Source of the DNA: an uncultured Flavobacteriales bacterium
Lineage (GTDB): Bacteria > Bacteroidota > Bacteroidia > Flavobacteriales_D > Crocinitomicaceae
Direction: 5' to 3'
Assembly: GCA_913054135.1 (NCBI GenBank)
Contig: CAJXJK010000008.1
Location: forward strand, 62,001 to 126,000
Length of the DNA stretch: 64,000 nucleotides
Below, piece by piece: positions 1-7,006 of this stretch. Each line of letters begins with the position of its first letter. The stretch's first letter is position 1. Under the pieces are notes generated by a model, which saw nothing but the letters and a program-made list of their open reading frames with translations, made no database searches and had not been told where the DNA came from. The position numbers and the translations under genes were made by a program.

Positions 1-35
1 GCCACCTAATATTATAGTATTGTAATGATTTGGGT

Positions 36-482
36 TCATTGTTCAATAACTGTCTTTACAGTCTTTTTAAAATCGCTTGGCCATTTTTGTTTATCTAAGT
101 TAGCTTTGATTTTCTTTTTGTCGGAAGTCATGTTGTCTTTATATCCTAAAAAACTGGGGCTTCCATTTTGTACTGCGTATCTAATATATCTTAATTCTAA
201 TTCATTTGGATACTTTGCAATTACTTTCTCTAAATCAAATTTACCTTTATTAAAATGACTCAATTTAGATAAAGGCCAAGAGGTGTGATTTGCTTTTGTC
301 ATCTCTGCTGCGGCGTGATATGCAAAAATTACCGGCTTGTAATCCATTGTATATCCACCCGTCAAATCAAACATTTGATTGTTTGCTGCTTCATCTTTTG
401 AAGCTATGGTAAACAATCGTCTTACTTCTGACATATCAACAGCATTCACATGCAGCAATGAAAGAAGTAAGTACATTATCAT
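36..482 (-). CDS. conserved secreted hypothetical protein downstream of crtB
   Basis: This is a 148-residue protein of unknown function. It begins with a hydrophobic segment (about residues 2-15) that looks like a signal peptide, so it is probably exported. The mature part is polar and helical, with a well-ordered central stretch (SKLSHFNKGK, then NELELRYIRYAVQ and SPSFLGYKDN). I recall similar proteins next to phytoene synthase genes in other Bacteroidetes, but could not check this. Its ATG overlaps the crtB stop by 4 bp (ATGA), so it is almost certainly the last visible gene of the crt operon and translationally coupled to crtB. No catalytic motif is visible. A role in carotenoid handling is inference from position only. 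Confidence 0.75.
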   Translation of the reverse strand: MIMYLLLSLLHVNAVDMSEVRRLFTIASKDEAANNQMFDLTGGYTMDYKPVIFAYHAAAEMTKANHTSWPLSKLSHFNKGKFDLEKVIAKYPNELELRYIRYAVQNGSPSFLGYKDNMTSDKKKIKANLDKQKWPSDFKKTVKTVIEQ

Positions 483-1315
483 AGCAAGTTCATTGAGTTA
501 CGCACATATGAGCCAGCAAAGAGTGCAATCTTAGATTTATTTGAAACTCTGATTCGAGCGTTCATTAATTCTTTTGTATCCTTTCGCTTGATTTTTTTCA
601 AGAGCTTAGTGTAATAAACATAGCTTACATACACTCCAAATCTTGATGATTTTGGCAGCATCTTTATTCCAATATATGCCTCATCAAACTCTTTCTGGAT
701 ATCTTCTTCAATTGCTAATTTCTCTTCTAAGGTGATACCATTGTGATCAACATTCGGAAAGTAAATTCTTCCTAAACCTTCAACATCAGCCTTTAAGTCT
801 CTCAAAAAATTGATTTTTTGAAAGGCAGAACCTAGCTTCATTGCATATGGTTTTAACTTTTCGTATTCATCATTATCTCCGTATACAAATATCTTTAGAC
901 ACATCAATCCAACTACCTCGGCAGATCCAAGAATATATTCTTCATATGTTGATTGAGTATACTCTAATGGATTCAAATCCATCTCCATTGAATGCAAAAA
1001 CTGATCAATTAGCTCACGATCAATTCCATACTTATTTACAGACATTTGAAAAGAATGCAAAATTGGATTCAACGAAATTCCGTTTTCAATTGCCTTATAA
1101 GTGTCTTGTCTAAACTCGTCAAGCAAAGTTTGCTTGTCTTGTTCATGAAAAGTGTCAACAATTTCATCTGCCAAACGAACGAAACCATAGATTGCGTGAA
1201 CATCATTTCTGATTTTTTCATCTAGAAATCTTACGCCTGCGTAAAACGAAGTGCTGTATGATTTTGTCACATGCTTAGATGCTTTGAAAGCATATTGGTC
1301 GTACAATTCTCTCAT
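479..1315 (-). CDS. crtB: phytoene synthase
   Basis: CrtB condenses two geranylgeranyl diphosphates head to head to phytoene, the first committed step of C40 carotenoid synthesis. The protein shows both aspartate-rich substrate motifs of the squalene/phytoene synthase family: DEIVD near residue 50 and RDLKAD near residue 175, the latter inside NFLRDLKADVEGLGRIYFP. At about 278 residues it has normal family length. The open frame extends 30 codons further upstream through the end of crtI, but the ATG at 1315 (MRELYDQYAF) gives the expected N-terminus and a 4-bp ATGA overlap with the crtI stop. It is the third gene of a leftward operon (sigma factor, crtI, crtB, hypothetical), so it should be controlled by the operators upstream of the sigma gene. 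Confidence 0.93.
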   Translation of the reverse strand: MRELYDQYAFKASKHVTKSYSTSFYAGVRFLDEKIRNDVHAIYGFVRLADEIVDTFHEQDKQTLLDEFRQDTYKAIENGISLNPILHSFQMSVNKYGIDRELIDQFLHSMEMDLNPLEYTQSTYEEYILGSAEVVGLMCLKIFVYGDNDEYEKLKPYAMKLGSAFQKINFLRDLKADVEGLGRIYFPNVDHNGITLEEKLAIEEDIQKEFDEAYIGIKMLPKSSRFGVYVSYVYYTKLLKKIKRKDTKELMNARIRVSNKSKIALFAGSYVRNSMNLL

Positions 1316-2781
1316 AATTGGGTAGTTATTAAGTGATCTGCAACAATTTGCCCTGAAATCAAAGCCGGAGGTACTCCTGGCCCTGGAACAGTTAATTGTC
1401 CGCAATAGGTTAAATTTTTAAGTTTTGACTTTATTTTCGGTTTTAGATTAGCAGTTTGTCTGAGTGTATTCGCTAATCCATAAGCATTGCCCTTAAAGGC
1501 ATTGTAATCTTCTTTGAAATCTGAAATGCAGTAGTCTCTTTTGTAAACAATATTCTCAGCAAATTGTTCACCGGTATGAATAGAAATTCTGTCTAATACA
1601 ATTTTGAAGTACTTGTCTTTCACTTCTTGACTATCCTCTAAGTCTGGAGCAATTGGTATCAGAATGAATAAATTCTCTGATCCTTTTGGGGCTACATCTT
1701 TATCAGTTTTTGAAGGGGCACACACATAAAAAAGTGGTGCCTCAGGCCAATCAGGATTATCATAAATGGTTTTACCATGCTCAATTAAATCTTTATCAAA
1801 GAATAAATTGTGATGAGTAAGACCTGAAATTTCTTTGTTTACCCCAACGTAATAGATTAAACAACTTGGGGCTAATTTTCTACTATCCCAATATTTTTCA
1901 GAATAAGTTCTATGTTCTTTTGGGATGATGTTTTGCTCAACGTAATTGTAATCCGCGCTTACAATCATTTGAGTAGCATCTAATTCTTTATCTCCAACTT
2001 TAAAAGTTTTCACCTCTGCATTTTCACATTGAATACTTTCAAGTGGTGCATTAAAGTGGAATTTAACACCATTTTGAATGGCAATTTTCTCTAAGGCTTT
2101 TGCCAATGCTCCCATTCCGCCTTCAGGATACCAAGTGCCTAATTTTAAATCGGCATAATTCATCAATGTATAAAGAGATGGTATTCTATTAGGCATTTCT
2201 CCTAAGAAGAGAACAGGAAAATTTAAAATAGCCTGAGCTCGGGCAGATGTAAACCTGTTAGAAACATCTTTGTCAACCGACTTAAAAACATCTAATTTCA
2301 TGGCATTTTTAAATACAGAATAAGACATAATTTCACCCCATTTAAGACCTGGTTGAAATAAAAACTGATCAACCGCAATGTCGTACTTCGTTTTTGCGTC
2401 TTCTAAAAAACGCTCTAGTTTCATTCCACCTTCTTCTTCAAATGTTTCAAATAAATCTTTCAAGTCATTAAAGTCGGCAGGAATGTCTGTAGGCTTCTCT
2501 TCGTCCCAAAACACTTTATAGGCAGGGTCAAGTCTCTTAAGTTTAAAGTAATCTTCTCTGTTTTCACCGAGATCTTCAAACATTTGATCAATCAGTTCAG
2601 GCATCCAATACCATGAAGGCCCCATATCAAATGTGAATCCTTCAGCTTTGAAAACTCTTGATCTTCCTCCAGCACTTTCGTTTTTTTCATAAACGTTTAC
2701 CTCATATCCCTTTTTAGAAAGGTAACATGCTGCATAAAGTCCGGATAGACCTGCACCTATAATGTCTACAGTTTTAGTCAT
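1312..2781 (-). CDS. crtI: phytoene desaturase
   Basis: This FAD-dependent phytoene desaturase converts phytoene stepwise to neurosporene or lycopene. The N-terminus carries the Rossmann dinucleotide-binding signature IIGAGLSGLYAACYL (about residues 7-21), followed by the family motif GGRSRVF. The C-terminus has the conserved CGQLTVPGPGVPPALISGQ segment typical of CrtI-type desaturases. The length of 489 residues is normal. Its start overlaps the upstream sigma-factor stop by 8 bp and its stop overlaps crtB by 4 bp, a tightly coupled operon. How many desaturation steps it performs cannot be read from the sequence. No cyclase or hydroxylase gene is visible, so the end product is unknown. Confidence 0.93.
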   Translation of the reverse strand: MTKTVDIIGAGLSGLYAACYLSKKGYEVNVYEKNESAGGRSRVFKAEGFTFDMGPSWYWMPELIDQMFEDLGENREDYFKLKRLDPAYKVFWDEEKPTDIPADFNDLKDLFETFEEEGGMKLERFLEDAKTKYDIAVDQFLFQPGLKWGEIMSYSVFKNAMKLDVFKSVDKDVSNRFTSARAQAILNFPVLFLGEMPNRIPSLYTLMNYADLKLGTWYPEGGMGALAKALEKIAIQNGVKFHFNAPLESIQCENAEVKTFKVGDKELDATQMIVSADYNYVEQNIIPKEHRTYSEKYWDSRKLAPSCLIYYVGVNKEISGLTHHNLFFDKDLIEHGKTIYDNPDWPEAPLFYVCAPSKTDKDVAPKGSENLFILIPIAPDLEDSQEVKDKYFKIVLDRISIHTGEQFAENIVYKRDYCISDFKEDYNAFKGNAYGLANTLRQTANLKPKIKSKLKNLTYCGQLTVPGPGVPPALISGQIVADHLITTQL

Positions 2782-3265
2782 TTTGCAATTGGCTAGATAA
2801 AATTTTTCTTGTTTGGTGTATTCTACTCTTCACAGTACCTAAAGGTAAATCCATCTCTTCTGCAATTTCGTGGTATTTAAAACCATCAACGTGCATCATA
2901 AAAGGTTTAGAAAGGTCTTTTTCCAAGTTACTGATTAAATCTTGGATATGCTTGGTCATCAACATGTTTTCTGGAGTATATTCATCTGCTTCTCCTGTCA
3001 TCACCTTGTAATCTTCAGAATTGTATGAAATCATTTGATTTGATTTCTTTCTGTAAGCATTGATGAAAGTATTTTTCAATATTACTTTCAACCATCCTTT
3101 AAGGTTTGTGTTGGTTCTAAACTTTTCTCTATTAGATAGAGCTTTTAAAATTGTTTCTTGTGCAAGATCTTCAGCTAAAGTTACATCTCTTGTATACTTT
3201 AAAGCAAATCCTTTAATGAACTCATTGAGATCGATTACGCGGGTATTAAATTCAAATGCTGTCAT
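2774..3265 (-). CDS. ECF-type RNA polymerase sigma factor of the crt operon
   Basis: This is an extracytoplasmic-function sigma-70 factor of about 163 residues. Region 2 is visible (FIKGFALKYTRDVTLAEDLAQETILKAL, then GWLKVILKNTFINAYRKK) and so is the region 4 helix-turn-helix (YHEIAEEMDLPLGTVKSRIHQTRK). I chose the ATG at 3265; an upstream extension to 3298 would need a TTG start. No anti-sigma gene is adjacent. It is the first gene of the crt operon and lies downstream of a MerR-type B12-binding regulator, an arrangement that resembles the LitR/LitS light-induced carotenoid module of Streptomyces. The inference is that derepression of this operon makes a sigma factor that amplifies the response and may act elsewhere. 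An operator-like repeat (3265-3300) reaches its start codon. Confidence 0.88.
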   Translation of the reverse strand: MTAFEFNTRVIDLNEFIKGFALKYTRDVTLAEDLAQETILKALSNREKFRTNTNLKGWLKVILKNTFINAYRKKSNQMISYNSEDYKVMTGEADEYTPENMLMTKHIQDLISNLEKDLSKPFMMHVDGFKYHEIAEEMDLPLGTVKSRIHQTRKILSSQLQND

Positions 3266-3300
3266 TTTGTTTAACGTTTTTTGTTTTTCGTTCAACAAAT
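3265..3300. promoter_or_regulatory. candidate MerR operator overlapping the sigma-factor start (36-bp form)
   Basis: TTTTGTTTAA at 3265-3274 faces TTCAACAAAT at 3291-3300, which matches the reverse arm TTAAACAAAA at 8 of 10 positions. The outer span of 36 bp equals that of the perfect site at 3330-3365. The left arm abuts the chosen ATG of the sigma gene. Binding here could block initiation or elongation. The second arm is imperfect, so confidence is moderate. Confidence 0.45.
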
Positions 3301-3329
3301 ATATGCCACAACAAATAACATTTCCAAAT

Positions 3330-3365
3330 TTTTGTTTAACTTTTTTTAGTTTTAATTAAACAAAA
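3330..3365. promoter_or_regulatory. candidate MerR operator, perfect 10-bp arms, 36-bp form
   Basis: TTTTGTTTAA (3330-3339) and TTAAACAAAA (3356-3365) form a perfect inverted repeat with a 16-bp AT-rich centre. It lies 65-100 bp upstream of the sigma-factor ATG, where the crt promoter is expected. The same arms recur at 3430-3454 and in front of the merR gene, which supports a shared operator. Confidence 0.6.
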
Positions 3366-3373
3366 TAAACTCT

Positions 3374-3407
3374 GAAAAAAGCAAAACCCTTTATTTAAAA
3401 GGGTTTT
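3374..3407 (-). terminator. intrinsic terminator between merR and the crt operon
   Basis: AAAACCCTTT (3383-3392) and AAAGGGTTTT (3398-3407) form a 10-bp stem with a 5-nt loop. Read leftward it is followed by GC and a run of six T, so it terminates leftward transcription. It lies upstream of the sigma gene and downstream of the small ORF at 3484-3570. It could insulate the crt operon from upstream reading or end a short transcript. Confidence 0.65.
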
Positions 3408-3429
3408 AGTCAATATAAAAAAAATGCTA

Positions 3430-3454
3430 TTTTGTTTAACGAGGCTAAACAAAA
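3430..3454. promoter_or_regulatory. candidate MerR operator, 25-bp form
   Basis: TTTTGTTTA (3430-3438) and TAAACAAAA (3446-3454) form a perfect inverted repeat with a 7-bp centre, 25 bp in all. The site in front of the merR gene (4666-4690) has the same outer span and arms. The likely ligand is the MerR-type regulator encoded at 3759-4637. Confidence 0.6.
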
Positions 3455-3483
3455 ATTCGAATTAAGATCAAAAAAAGGATAAA

Positions 3484-3570
3484 TTAAAGGTCCAAAAATT
3501 GAAATATTGGCTCCAGAATGATGAAAATGACGATAATACTGACCCTTAAACGGATAAATTGTGACCACAT
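3484..3570 (-). CDS. possible 28-residue hydrophobic small protein
   Basis: An ATG-to-TAA frame of 29 codons lies in the otherwise gene-free interval between merR and the crt operon. The peptide starts MWSQFIRLR and continues with an Ile/Val/Phe-rich stretch (SIIVIFIILEPIFQFL) that could span a membrane once, preceded by two arginines. An operator half-site (3595-3604) lies upstream and an operator plus terminator (3454-3374) downstream, so it could be a small gene of the same regulon. The frame is short and could be chance. The remaining 3408-3702 sequence shows nothing else. Confidence 0.3.
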   Translation of the reverse strand: MWSQFIRLRVSIIVIFIILEPIFQFLDL

Positions 3571-3594
3571 ATTTGATGAGATAATCAAGTTTGA

Positions 3595-3604
3595 TTAAAC
3601 AAAA
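3595..3604. promoter_or_regulatory. operator half-site TTAAACAAAA
   Basis: This is a full 10-bp copy of the right arm of the operators described here, at 3595-3604. No good left arm is found at the 25-bp or 36-bp spacing. A 10-bp word GAGGCTAAAC found inside the 3430-3454 operator also recurs nearby at 3632-3641. It may be a weak or decayed site. Confidence 0.35.
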
Positions 3605-3702
3605 TTTTGATTTTTCAAATCACTATTCAAAGAGGCTAAACTCGTTCAAGTTTAATGCAGCCGACCAGACAACTATAAATAATGTATAAAAATTGGAGAA
3701 AC

Positions 3703-3728
3703 AAAAAAACCAACCTAAAAGGCTGGCT
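3703..3728 (-). terminator. intrinsic terminator of the merR gene
   Basis: Read leftward, AGCCAGCC (3728-3721), a loop of TTTTA and GGTTGGTT (3715-3708) form an 8-bp stem with two G-U pairs. A run of T follows (3709-3703). It lies 30 bp past the merR stop codon. Confidence 0.7.
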
Positions 3729-3758
3729 CATGCAATAGTGTTTTTGGCTCTGTTTTTT

Positions 3759-4637
3759 CTATGCGTTCACATTTACAGTAATATCATCAATTGATTGAAC
3801 GACATTGACGTTTTCAGGTACGTCTAATCTATGTTTAACCAACTGGTAACCTCCTGCATAAATTTTGTTCGCATCTATCAGTTGAATGAGGTCAGTAAAC
3901 AAGGCTTGGAAATCTTCAGTTGTAATTTCAGCAATCAGACTGGTCATGATAAAGTCTGGCTGCGTCTCATTAACAAATGATCTTAGATCTTTCATAGGAA
4001 CTGATTGCCCCAGATAGAAGCAGTCGTACCCTTTCTTTTTGAGCAGATAGTAATAAAAAAGTAAACTCAGTTCGTGCTTCTCATGTTCTGGTAAAAATAA
4101 AACTGCCTTTCCTCTGGCTGCTCTACTTCCATCCACAGCTGTAATTTGAGAAATTAAAAATTCTCGCAAAATATTAGACATGAAATGCTCATGAGAAACA
4201 GTAATCGCATCAACTTGCCACAATGTTCCAATCTTCTCTAAGAGCGGAATTAGCACCTCAGAATAAAGGCGTTCCATTCCAATCTTTTGATTAATTCGTT
4301 TTAATGATTCTTGAATTGCATTTTCATTAAGATCAAGAATGTTTTCAATAAATGAGTTTATCTCGTCTCTTCCTTCTACATCAGTCTGCAATAATAATTC
4401 TCCCGCTCGCTGAAATATTTCTTTTTCAGTAAGCTTGGCAATTTTTGAAATTTTCAATCCGTTTTGATAAAGCAAATTGATATTCAAAATCTTTTTGAGG
4501 TCTCTATCAGAATAATAACGTATGTTAGTCTCTGTTCTTTGAGGCTGCAATAAGGCATAGCGAGACTCCCAAATTCTTAAGGTGTGAGCCTTAATTTTGG
4601 TGAAATTCTCTAAATCTTTAATAGAATATTGTGCCAT
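3759..4637 (-). CDS. MerR-family, B12-binding (CarH/LitR-like) transcriptional regulator
   Basis: The 292-residue regulator has a MerR winged-helix DNA-binding domain at residues 3-70 (YSIKDLENFTKIKAHTLRIW, then NIRYYSDRDLKKI). A four-helix cap domain (about 90-165) and a cobalamin-binding Rossmann domain (about 175-290) follow. The cap holds W140 and E150-H151, exactly the W-x9-EH arrangement of CarH photoreceptors that sense light through adenosylcobalamin. The lower-ligand histidine is kept as H188 in E-K-H-E-L-S, but the usual glycine of the DxHxxG motif is serine. TSL (232-234) and AGG (261-263) match the other corrinoid-loop motifs. I chose the ATG at 4637; the frame runs further upstream, but that extension covers the operator. 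It probably represses itself and the crt operon in the dark. Confidence 0.88.
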   Translation of the reverse strand: MAQYSIKDLENFTKIKAHTLRIWESRYALLQPQRTETNIRYYSDRDLKKILNINLLYQNGLKISKIAKLTEKEIFQRAGELLLQTDVEGRDEINSFIENILDLNENAIQESLKRINQKIGMERLYSEVLIPLLEKIGTLWQVDAITVSHEHFMSNILREFLISQITAVDGSRAARGKAVLFLPEHEKHELSLLFYYYLLKKKGYDCFYLGQSVPMKDLRSFVNETQPDFIMTSLIAEITTEDFQALFTDLIQLIDANKIYAGGYQLVKHRLDVPENVNVVQSIDDITVNVNA

Positions 4638-4665
4638 ACTTAGGTATATAACAATGCTGTTTACC

Positions 4666-4690
4666 TTTTGTTCGATAAAATTAAACAAAA
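4666..4690. promoter_or_regulatory. candidate autoregulatory operator upstream of merR (25-bp form)
   Basis: TTTTGTT (4666-4672) and AACAAAA (4684-4690) form an inverted repeat, extended to 8 bp per arm by a C at 4665 and a G at 4691. The outer 25-bp span equals the site at 3430-3454. It lies 29-53 bp upstream of the merR ATG, consistent with autoregulation. The rest of 4692-4880 between the divergent merR and gpsA genes shows nothing clear. Confidence 0.6.
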
Positions 4691-4883
4691 GTGATCCAAG
4701 AGTTCAAATAAGGTGCGGGGAGTTGTGAACAAGATGTAAACTTAAATTCGAAAACAAGCTAATACTTGACTCCAACGATACAGATATCATCAATTTGATG
4801 GCTTCTAGCACGACTTTCATCTAAAAAGTTTAGAAATCAGGCCTGTTGGCATTCAATATCTTAGGCTATGTCTGAGAATTTTA

Positions 4884-4891
4884 TATTTTTG
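4884..4891 (+). promoter_or_regulatory. -7 element upstream of gpsA
   Basis: TATTTTTG fits the Bacteroidetes -7 consensus TAnnTTTG and lies 13 bp before the gpsA ATG. No convincing -33 TTTG was found at the normal distance. Confidence 0.35.
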
Positions 4892-4904
4892 TTACCCTTG
4901 AAAT

Positions 4905-5906
4905 ATGGCAGAAAAAGCAAAAAAAATAGCAGTAATTGGAGGAGGATCATGGGCAACAGCCCTGGTGAAAATCCTAACCGCACAAGAAGGCGTCATCAAT
5001 TGGTGGATGCATAATGAGGCTTCTGCTGCCCATATTCTGAAGTACAGACATAATCCAAAGTATTTACAATCAGTTGAATTTGATTTAGACAGAATTAACG
5101 TAAGTACAGACCTCAAAGAAATAATCAAGCCTTCAGACATTGTTATTATTGCAACTCCCTCGGCCTTTTTACATGGTTTATTTGGTGAGTTTCCTAAGGC
5201 ATTATTGAAGGATAAAATTGTTTTCTCTGCCGTTAAAGGAATTGTACCTGAGGTAAATGAGATTCCTGGTCAGTATTATCACAAGTACTTAGATGTGCCT
5301 TATGAAAACATAGGGATCATTTGCGGACCATGTCATGCTGAAGAGGTTGCTCTTGAAAGGTTATCTTATTTGACTATTGCTGCCGAAGACGAAGATATCG
5401 CAGATTACATGGCAGATAGATTAGCCAATAGATATATTAAGACTACAATTTCAGATGATATTTTCGGAACCGAATATTCTGCCGTTCTCAAGAATGTATA
5501 TTCTATTGCAGCAGGGGTTTGTTCTGGATTAGGATACGGAGATAATTTTCAGTCAGTACTTATATCAAATGCGATCCAAGAAATTGAGAATTTCATTGAT
5601 GAAGTTCACCCTATTCACAGGGATGTTAAATCATCAGCCTATTTAGGAGATTTATTGGTGACTGCCTACTCAAAGTTCTCAAGAAACAGAACATTTGGAT
5701 ACATGATTGGTAAAGGCTATTCAGTAAAGATTGCCCAGCTTGAAATGGACATGATTGCTGAGGGTTATTATGCGACAAGATGTATTGTAGAAATCAACAA
5801 AGAGTATGGAGTTGAAATGCCAATTTTAGAGGCAGTAAACAATATCATTTACGAGAAAATATCTCCTTTTATAGAGATTAGAATTCTAAGTGAGAAATTG
5901 ACTTAG
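4905..5906 (+). CDS. gpsA: NAD(P)-dependent glycerol-3-phosphate dehydrogenase
   Basis: GpsA reduces dihydroxyacetone phosphate to sn-glycerol 3-phosphate, the backbone of phospholipids. The 333-residue protein begins with the nucleotide-binding loop IAVIGGGSWATALVKIL (about residues 8-24). It contains the family segments FSAVKGI, ICGPCHAEEVA and VLKNVYSIAAGVCSGLGYGDN; the lysine of LKNVYS is the expected catalytic residue. Length is normal. It is transcribed divergently from merR and overlaps the convergent gene at 5903 by 4 bp, leaving no room for a terminator. Confidence 0.93.
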   Translation: MAEKAKKIAVIGGGSWATALVKILTAQEGVINWWMHNEASAAHILKYRHNPKYLQSVEFDLDRINVSTDLKEIIKPSDIVIIATPSAFLHGLFGEFPKALLKDKIVFSAVKGIVPEVNEIPGQYYHKYLDVPYENIGIICGPCHAEEVALERLSYLTIAAEDEDIADYMADRLANRYIKTTISDDIFGTEYSAVLKNVYSIAAGVCSGLGYGDNFQSVLISNAIQEIENFIDEVHPIHRDVKSSAYLGDLLVTAYSKFSRNRTFGYMIGKGYSVKIAQLEMDMIAEGYYATRCIVEINKEYGVEMPILEAVNNIIYEKISPFIEIRILSEKLT

Positions 5907-6397
5907 TAAGTTTTATTCGAAGGTTCTTCAAATAACCATAGTTGGTTTTCTTCTGAAGGTATTCCTGAATTAATCAAATCAATTATTTTGGCTGCTGCAG
6001 GGTGAGTAGCATTGTGCAAAGTAAATTTCACCATTTTCACTGCAGAGCCCATTGTAATTGTATGAACACCACCGCTCATTACAGAAACGTTAGTTTCATA
6101 AATTGAAGTATCCGACATTCCATTAAAAACGTCCATCAAATCATTCATAATATGATCAGGTAACTCACCTTCCTTTTGAAGTTCAGGAGGCGGCATTTTA
6201 CCACCAAGACACGAATTCACCTCTGTTAATAGTTCGTAATGATTACCTGACAACTTGAATCCGGTAAATGATTGACCCATATTAGAGCCAAGACCTGCAA
6301 ATGAATATTTTAATTCAAAACCTTCTTGCTCCCATGAATTCTGAGAAAAAGAAATTGATGAAAATAATACCGTCGCGATTAGAATGATTGACTTCAT
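5903..6397 (-). CDS. secreted hypothetical protein
   Basis: This is a 164-residue protein with a clear signal peptide (MKSIILIATVLFSSISFSQ). I do not recognise the family. The mature part is predicted to be mostly beta-strand, with a conserved-looking stretch VSVMSGGVHTITMGSAVK and a single cysteine in NSCLGGKMPPPE. It follows the thioredoxin-like gene with a 1-bp stop/start overlap (TAATG), so the two are probably translated together. The thioredoxin partner could act on it, but that is only a guess from position. Confidence 0.7.
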   Translation of the reverse strand: MKSIILIATVLFSSISFSQNSWEQEGFELKYSFAGLGSNMGQSFTGFKLSGNHYELLTEVNSCLGGKMPPPELQKEGELPDHIMNDLMDVFNGMSDTSIYETNVSVMSGGVHTITMGSAVKMVKFTLHNATHPAAAKIIDLINSGIPSEENQLWLFEEPSNKTY

Positions 6398-6924
6398 TAT
6401 TTCTTTTTGCCTTTAGCTAAAACTGCGTTAGCATCAGTGATGAACTTAACTTCTTCTTTTCCAGGAACAGCACCTCTTGGGTAACCTAATTTTCCTAAAG
6501 CGGTCAAATTGAAATGATCTGTCTTAACATCTTTATCGGCATTGAAAATCCAAACTGTTGGATAACCTGATACTTGAAAAGCTTGCTGCAGTTCTCTGTT
6601 TTGTTTTGTCAATTCATCTGACAACTTAGTTTTTCTTGGGAAATCTAATTCTAACAAAACAACTTCGTTATTTGCCCACTCAACAAAAGCTTCTTTGGCA
6701 AACACTTCTCTTTGTAATTTATGACACCATCCGCACCAGTCAGAACCAGTGAAAAAACCGAAAATTGGTTTTCCTGACTTTTCAGACAACTCATGTGCTT
6801 TATCTAAATCAGTATGCCAAGTTAACTTATCGTTCTCTTCTAAAACCGCTTCTTTATTTGAGCTAAATGAGCTCACTACTAATGCCAATAAGGCTACAAA
6901 TACAAATATTCCTGTCTTCTTCAT
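6397..6924 (-). CDS. exported thioredoxin-like protein
   Basis: This 175-residue protein has an N-terminal signal or anchor segment (about residues 4-21) and a thioredoxin fold. The redox motif WCGWCHKL places the cysteine pair at C64 and C67. The context (GKPIFGFFTGSDWCGWC) is typical of periplasmic thioredoxin-7/DUF255-like proteins of Bacteroidetes. The later cis-proline region reads VSGYPTVWIFNADK. It probably acts as a thiol-disulfide reductant or isomerase in the periplasm, and the substrate is unknown. It is the first gene of a pair with the secreted protein at 5903-6397. Confidence 0.85.
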   Translation of the reverse strand: MKKTGIFVFVALLALVVSSFSSNKEAVLEENDKLTWHTDLDKAHELSEKSGKPIFGFFTGSDWCGWCHKLQREVFAKEAFVEWANNEVVLLELDFPRKTKLSDELTKQNRELQQAFQVSGYPTVWIFNADKDVKTDHFNLTALGKLGYPRGAVPGKEEVKFITDANAVLAKGKKK

Positions 6925-7006
6925 GTTTCTAATTTACAAAATCTCTGTTATACTATGACGTAAATAGGGATGGATGGTGTGTTAATGTTTTGTTAAAAAG
7001 CCAAAA

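Noticed and set aside
1316-1405. N-terminal extension of crtB by 30 codons
   Set aside because: It lies within crtI, has basic non-family sequence, and the ATG at 1315 gives the family N-terminus and an ATGA overlap.
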